This document shows positions 5,298 through 8,823 of a stretch of DNA of 8,823 bases, piece after piece. A program made the position numbers and the translations under genes. The notes beneath the pieces were generated by a model. The model saw only the letters and a program-made list of their open reading frames with translations. It ran no database searches and was not told the origin of the DNA. The stretch's first letter is position 1. Each line of letters starts with the position of its first letter. Source of the DNA: an uncultured Alphaproteobacteria bacterium (GTDB lineage: Bacteria; Pseudomonadota; Alphaproteobacteria; RF32; CAG-239); the NCBI GenBank assembly GCA_900551585.1, contig URWU01000052.1, positions 1 to 8,823 of the forward strand, read 5' to 3'.

Positions 5298-7055
5298 ATG
5301 CAAACAAATGTCTTCAAATTTTTATGGAAATATCTTTCCAAGCTCAAGTTTCTGTTTTTCGGCGTCGTGCTGGCCCTTTCTTTGGGAGAAATTGCCACCA
5401 GAGTTGCCTTATATTACGGTTCGGAAATCATCAATATTTTAACTGAAAACGGCGACCGGCTGGCTATTTTGCACCAAACATGGATTTATGCCGTGCTGGT
5501 GACGATTTTCTTTTTTGCCAAAGGTTTGCTGCTTAATGTGATGATATTTATCGAAGCGCGTTTTCTGCCGGTTTATATGAGCCGGATTGCCAAAGATTTA
5601 TTCAGCTACGCCCATAATCATTCGACGGCTTTTTTTGCCGAAGAAATGGCCGGGAATATTTCCGGCAAAATCAAAACCATTATTGATGACAGTTATGGCA
5701 TTTATTATCAGATTATCTGGGGTGCGGTTTCACCGTTGATTGCCTTGTCGACGACTTTCTTTTTTATCTGGTCGGTTAATGTTGAGCTGGCTCTGATAAT
5801 GCTGGTTTTAAGCATTGTCCTGATTGTGGTTTTGTGGAAGCTGAGCCTGCGCCTGTCGCCTTATACCGAAAAGCGCGCCAATGCCATGTCCGAGGCCAAC
5901 GGTATTTTGGTTGACAGTATTACCAACGCCAGCTTGGTCAAAAATTTCAGCAACTATCTGTTTGAGAAAAAACATTATTTTCAGGCCATGAAAAAAGCGG
6001 CCTATGCCGACAGGGTTGAAACGCTGCAATTCGGCGTTCTGTTTATCGGCCAGGGGTTGCTGCGTTCAACTTTGCAGGCATTGTTTTTTGTGCTGCCTTT
6101 GTGGTATTGGTACAAAGGCGAGGTGAGTGTTGCCCAATATGTTTTGATTCAAACGTTGATTTTGACTTTGTCGAATGTTTATAACAATATTTCAATGAAT
6201 TTTTTGCAGTTTTTCAAAAATTACGGCGGCATCAAAGACGGCTTGCAGCTTTTGGCCAAACCCTGCGAGGTAACGGATTTGCCCAAAGCTGTTGAAATGA
6301 AATTGCCGCAGGCGCCGATAAAAATCGAAAAAATAACTTATCATTATAAAGGAACCGAACCGCTGTTTACTGATTTCAGTCTTGAGATTGCCGCCGGTGA
6401 AAAAATCGGTTTGGTCGGGCATTCCGGTTCCGGAAAATCAACTTTGATAAAACTTTTGTCGCGTTATTATGATTTGCAGCAAGGCAGAATTTGTATCGGC
6501 GATTATGACATCTCCGGCGTAACACAGGATTCGCTGCGCCGTAATATTGCGCTCATTCCTCAGGACCCAAGTTTGTTTAACCGGACAATTATGGAAAATA
6601 TCCGTTATGGCAATCTGCATGCGACAGATGAAGAGGTGGTTGAAGCCGCCCAAAAAGCTTATTGCCATGAGTTTATTTCGGCTTTGCCCAAAGGCTATCA
6701 CAGTAAAGTCGGCGAGCGCGGCGTCATGTTATCGGGCGGTGAAAGGCAGCGTATTGCCATAGCCCGGGCGATTTTGAAGAATGCGCCGATTTTGATTTTA
6801 GATGAGGCTACTTCGGCGCTTGATTCCGAAAGCGAAAAATATATTCAGGATTCGTTGCGCGATTTAATGGTTGGCAAAACCGTGATTGCCGTAGCCCACC
6901 GTCTGTCGACTTTGAAAGAAATGGACAAGCTGGTAGTGATGGATAAAGGCGTGATTATCGAGCAGGGTACACACATGTCTCTGTTGCGCAAAAAAGGCGC
7001 TTATTACCATTTTTACAATATGCAGGCCGGTGGGTTTATCCGCGAAGAAGAATAA
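5298..7055 (+). CDS. ABC exporter half-transporter (fused TMD-NBD)
   Basis: A 585-residue inner-membrane protein of the MsbA/multidrug half-transporter type that should work as a homodimer, or with an unseen partner, and export an unknown substrate using ATP. The membrane domain (about 1-320) has six hydrophobic segments at roughly 17-38, 62-86, 140-159, 161-182, 246-270 and 278-298. The nucleotide-binding domain has Walker A GHSGSGKST (374-382), Q-loop Q422 in PQDPSLF, signature LSGGE (478-482), Walker B ILILDE (498-503) followed by a D-loop SALD (506-509), and H-loop H534. All catalytic residues are present. The ATG at 5298 is preceded by AAAGGA (5284-5289). The gene stands alone between a terminator and a convergent pair, so the context gives no substrate. 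Confidence 0.94.
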   Translation: MQTNVFKFLWKYLSKLKFLFFGVVLALSLGEIATRVALYYGSEIINILTENGDRLAILHQTWIYAVLVTIFFFAKGLLLNVMIFIEARFLPVYMSRIAKDLFSYAHNHSTAFFAEEMAGNISGKIKTIIDDSYGIYYQIIWGAVSPLIALSTTFFFIWSVNVELALIMLVLSIVLIVVLWKLSLRLSPYTEKRANAMSEANGILVDSITNASLVKNFSNYLFEKKHYFQAMKKAAYADRVETLQFGVLFIGQGLLRSTLQALFFVLPLWYWYKGEVSVAQYVLIQTLILTLSNVYNNISMNFLQFFKNYGGIKDGLQLLAKPCEVTDLPKAVEMKLPQAPIKIEKITYHYKGTEPLFTDFSLEIAAGEKIGLVGHSGSGKSTLIKLLSRYYDLQQGRICIGDYDISGVTQDSLRRNIALIPQDPSLFNRTIMENIRYGNLHATDEEVVEAAQKAYCHEFISALPKGYHSKVGERGVMLSGGERQRIAIARAILKNAPILILDEATSALDSESEKYIQDSLRDLMVGKTVIAVAHRLSTLKEMDKLVVMDKGVIIEQGTHMSLLRKKGAYYHFYNMQAGGFIREEE

Positions 7056-7108
7056 AAAAAGAGCTTCTTTACCCATTAATAATTTGCTGGAACCATTTCA
7101 ACGAAGCT
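7054..7108 (-). terminator. Probable terminator of the lemA-DUF3137 unit
   Basis: Read on the minus strand, AGCTTC (7108-7103) pairs with GAAGCT (7067-7062), and a C followed by seven T residues comes next (complement of 7054-7061). The loop is long (35 bases) and contains one arm of the ACCCAT/ATGGGT pairing, so the simple hairpin is weak, but the T run is good. It would serve the minus-strand genes ending at 7192. Confidence 0.4.
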
Positions 7109-7191
7109 AGATGGGTATATTGCTGGGAATTCTGTGCGAGCAACGCGAGCAGTGAGACATCTAACCAATGCGATTAAACGCGCTGCGTTTG
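7056..7191. other. Structured intergenic element of unknown nature
   Basis: A 136-base gap between the convergent ABC and DUF3137 genes. AGCTTC (7062-7067) matches GAAGCT (7103-7108), and ACCCAT (7071-7076) matches ATGGGT (7111-7116). The two pairings interleave, as in a pseudoknot. TTGCTGG occurs at 7084-7090 and 7120-7126, and GCGAGCA at 7136-7142 and 7145-7151. AAACGC/GCGTTT form a tight hairpin at 7176-7190. On the minus strand a frame without a start codon is open for 34 codons from 7173 to a TAA at 7069-7071. It includes SLLALLAQNSQQY and SLKWFQQIING, which look like protein sequence. It could be a dispersed palindromic repeat, a gene remnant or a structured RNA. I cannot tell which. 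Confidence 0.4.
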
Positions 7192-8166
7192 CTAGAAGCC
7201 GGTGCGTTGGTTGAGTTTGAGCTGCTCAATAATTGCCATAACCGAGATAAACTGTTCAAAGGTTTCATCAATCATTTTACGGTCGGTGGTTTTGCGGAAA
7301 AGAGAAGTGCTTTCAAACATATTTTTCGGGGAGTTAATGGCAATCAGCAGTTGGTTGTCAAAAAAGCTGAACTGAATTTTATTAGACTTGTAAGCTTCGC
7401 GGACTTTGAGCATTCGTTCCATAAATGCCGTGGTCAGAAGATAGCGGGCTTCAAGCTGGTCATTGGAGTAGACTTCAAATTCTTTCTCAAACAGGCTGTC
7501 TTCAAGCGCCACTTTTTGCAGGCCTTTGATTTTGTTGAAGACGTTTAAGAAGCCTTTGTCTTTGAGAATTACGGTTTGGCCGGAAAAGTTCTTGTTCATT
7601 TCTAACAGGATAATGATTCCTTCAAAGATATTTTTGACGGAAACGCCTTTTTCTTTTTGCCGGACGAGCTGGAGCTTTTCTTCTGAGATAATCATGCCGA
7701 CATCTTGATAAGTGCCGTCAAAATAATCATCGCCCAAATGGGTGTTGTAGTCATCAAATAATTGCGATTTGACAATTGTCGCATTGTCAATGCAGCTCAT
7801 AAAACGGTACTGAAAATCACCGAAATATTTGATAAATTCCGGCATAACGTTATTTTTGGCCTGGCGTTTATAAAAGAAGATTGGCGAGGAAACAATCGCA
7901 ATAAGAACCAAAAGCCCGAAGAAAATGATACCGAGCGGCAAATCGCCGTGATAACTGAAGTTGCCGTCATTCAGTTGCAGAAAAATCCAAAACAGACCGA
8001 TGCAGATAGCCGGAATAACAACAAACATCGTCAATATGCCGATAATGAAATAGCGCAGATATTTTTTGCGCGTTGCTTCTATCCCGGCAAATTTAGGCTC
8101 TAAAATTGTTTGATAAAAATTTTCAAATCCGGCTCTGAGCTGTTCTGTATTACGATTTTCCGACAT
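7192..8166 (-). CDS. DUF3137-type membrane protein
   Basis: A 324-residue protein of unknown function, recognised as DUF3137-like from its arrangement and its lemA neighbour. There is a short cytoplasmic N terminus (1-37), two transmembrane segments at about 38-63 and 77-98, then a large soluble region (about 100-324) facing the same side as the N terminus, probably the cytoplasm. Visible segments in that region include FDGTYQDVGMIISEEKLQL and the run ILLEMNKNFSGQTVILKD, which resembles the conserved 'F.G..I.L' part of the family. The ATG follows the lemA stop with no gap (TAA directly followed by ATG), so translation is probably coupled. Only a weak purine stretch is present upstream. DUF3137/LemA pairs recur in many bacteria, but no biochemical role is established. 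Confidence 0.8.
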   Translation of the reverse strand: MSENRNTEQLRAGFENFYQTILEPKFAGIEATRKKYLRYFIIGILTMFVVIPAICIGLFWIFLQLNDGNFSYHGDLPLGIIFFGLLVLIAIVSSPIFFYKRQAKNNVMPEFIKYFGDFQYRFMSCIDNATIVKSQLFDDYNTHLGDDYFDGTYQDVGMIISEEKLQLVRQKEKGVSVKNIFEGIIILLEMNKNFSGQTVILKDKGFLNVFNKIKGLQKVALEDSLFEKEFEVYSNDQLEARYLLTTAFMERMLKVREAYKSNKIQFSFFDNQLLIAINSPKNMFESTSLFRKTTDRKMIDETFEQFISVMAIIEQLKLNQRTGF

Positions 8167-8733
8167 TTATTTAAAATACTCGTTAGCGTCAAGGGATTTT
8201 TTAGCGGCTTCTTCGGCCTGAAAAAACGGCATTGAAAGCTTAATACCGATAATTTTGGCAACCAGAGAACTCGGAAAAATTTCGACAGCATCTTTCAGAG
8301 CCTTAACATTGGCATTGTAAAAACGTCTGGCGGCGGCAATATGCTCTTCAACTTCGTTGAGGCTCTGCATAGCGGTATTAACGGCTTCGTTTGATTTCAT
8401 ATCCGGATAATTTTCGGCCGTTAACTTGAAGTCATTCATGCGAGTTGTGAGCAGATTTTCAAGTTCGATTTTCTTGGCCGGGTCAGCGTTAAAATTAACA
8501 TTCATGGCCTCGCTGCGCAGTCTGGCGATTTCTTCCATCATGCTCTTTTCGTGTTCCATATATTTGGCGGCTGTTTTCATCAGGTTCGGAATCAGGTCAT
8601 AGCGCTTTTTGAGCTGAATATCAATGCCGGAAGCCGATTCTTCCAGTTGGTTTCTTTTGCGGATAAGAGAAACATAGATAAGGTAGAAAACGGCCAAAAC
8701 ACCGAGAGAAACCCATAAAATGATATTATTCAT
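8167..8733 (-). CDS. lemA: LemA family protein
   Basis: A 188-residue protein with one N-terminal membrane segment (about 4-24) and a helical-bundle domain. LemA hallmarks are IDIQLKKRYDLIPNLMKT (37-54), ENYPDMKSN (108-116 region), then ARRFYNANVKALKDAV (135-150) leading to FPSSLVAKIIG. The length is normal for the family. LemA proteins are widespread and their function is unclear. They often pair with a second membrane protein, here the DUF3137 protein that starts on the base after the lemA stop. The start is supported by a strong AAAGGAG ribosome binding site (complement of 8741-8747), seven bases upstream. Only 45 genomic bases remain beyond that site before the adapter, so the promoter is cut off or not visible. 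Confidence 0.94.
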   Translation of the reverse strand: MNNIILWVSLGVLAVFYLIYVSLIRKRNQLEESASGIDIQLKKRYDLIPNLMKTAAKYMEHEKSMMEEIARLRSEAMNVNFNADPAKKIELENLLTTRMNDFKLTAENYPDMKSNEAVNTAMQSLNEVEEHIAAARRFYNANVKALKDAVEIFPSSLVAKIIGIKLSMPFFQAEEAAKKSLDANEYFK

Positions 8734-8792
8734 GTCAAAACTCCTTTAAAAATCTTTGTTTTACTTATAAACGGGATTCATTAATATTTATT

Positions 8793-8823
8793 CTGTCTCT
8801 TATACACATCTGACGCTGCCGAC
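8793..8823. other. Illumina Nextera Read 1-side adapter (artefact)
   Basis: Bases 8793-8811 are the reverse complement of the 19-base Tn5 mosaic end (CTGTCTCTTATACACATCT), followed by GACGCTGCCGAC, the complement of the Nextera Read 1 adapter. Genomic sequence ends at 8792. Confidence 0.97.

Noticed and set aside
7168..7548. A 126-codon plus-strand open frame over the end of the DUF3137 gene
   Set aside because: It is antisense to a well-supported membrane protein gene coupled to lemA and has no ribosome binding site or recognisable domain.
30..8811. A composite transposon bounded by 19-bp inverted repeats
   Set aside because: The repeats are the engineered Tn5 mosaic ends of a Nextera library and continue into Illumina primer sequence. 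No transposase gene is present and the interior is ordinary chromosome.

Overview
The window is a stretch of ordinary bacterial chromosome with sequencing-library adapter still attached at both ends. Bases 1-48 and 8793-8823 match Illumina Nextera (Tn5 tagmentation) oligos, so the genomic insert is 49-8792 and the flanking inverted mosaic ends are not a natural transposon. The genes look alphaproteobacterial: an E. coli-like PhoB, a Zymomonas-like TGT of 374 residues, and an AT-leaning base composition with many GCC/GCG codons. An uncultured host-associated alphaproteobacterium from a metagenome is my best guess. This is recognition, not a database search.

Layout. The left edge holds the last 46 codons of an unrecognised gene and its terminator. 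A small membrane-anchored, proline-rich protein gene (373-639) follows. It converges, through a shared bidirectional terminator, on a minus-strand ferritin-like diiron protein (710-1216). Divergent from that is a plus-strand series of housekeeping genes: rpe (1371-2006), a phoB-type response regulator (2075-2779) with its own terminator, then tgt (3007-4131) and a LOG-family phosphoribohydrolase with a long C-terminal extension (4151-5107), which form a two-gene unit ending in a strong hairpin. A separate promoter region drives an ABC half-transporter (5298-7055). It converges on a minus-strand lemA-DUF3137 pair (8733 down to 7192).

The genes do not form one pathway. They cover pentose-phosphate metabolism (rpe), phosphate-type signalling (phoB), queuosine tRNA modification (tgt), nucleotide/base metabolism (LOG), export (ABC), iron or oxidative stress (ferritin-like) and a membrane pair of unknown role (LemA/DUF3137). 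No mobile element, phage gene, CRISPR array, tRNA or rRNA is visible, and I see no new defence or biosynthetic system.

The less ordinary items are mainly non-coding. The 136-base gap at 7056-7191 has interleaved inverted repeats, short direct repeats and a start-less open frame that reads like protein. The tgt leader (2839-3006) contains several competing helices. A perfect 11-bp inverted repeat covers a predicted -10 box and the ribosome binding site of the ABC transporter gene. The C-terminal extension of the LOG protein and the cysteine-rich, haem-ligand-less ferritin are the most notable protein features.
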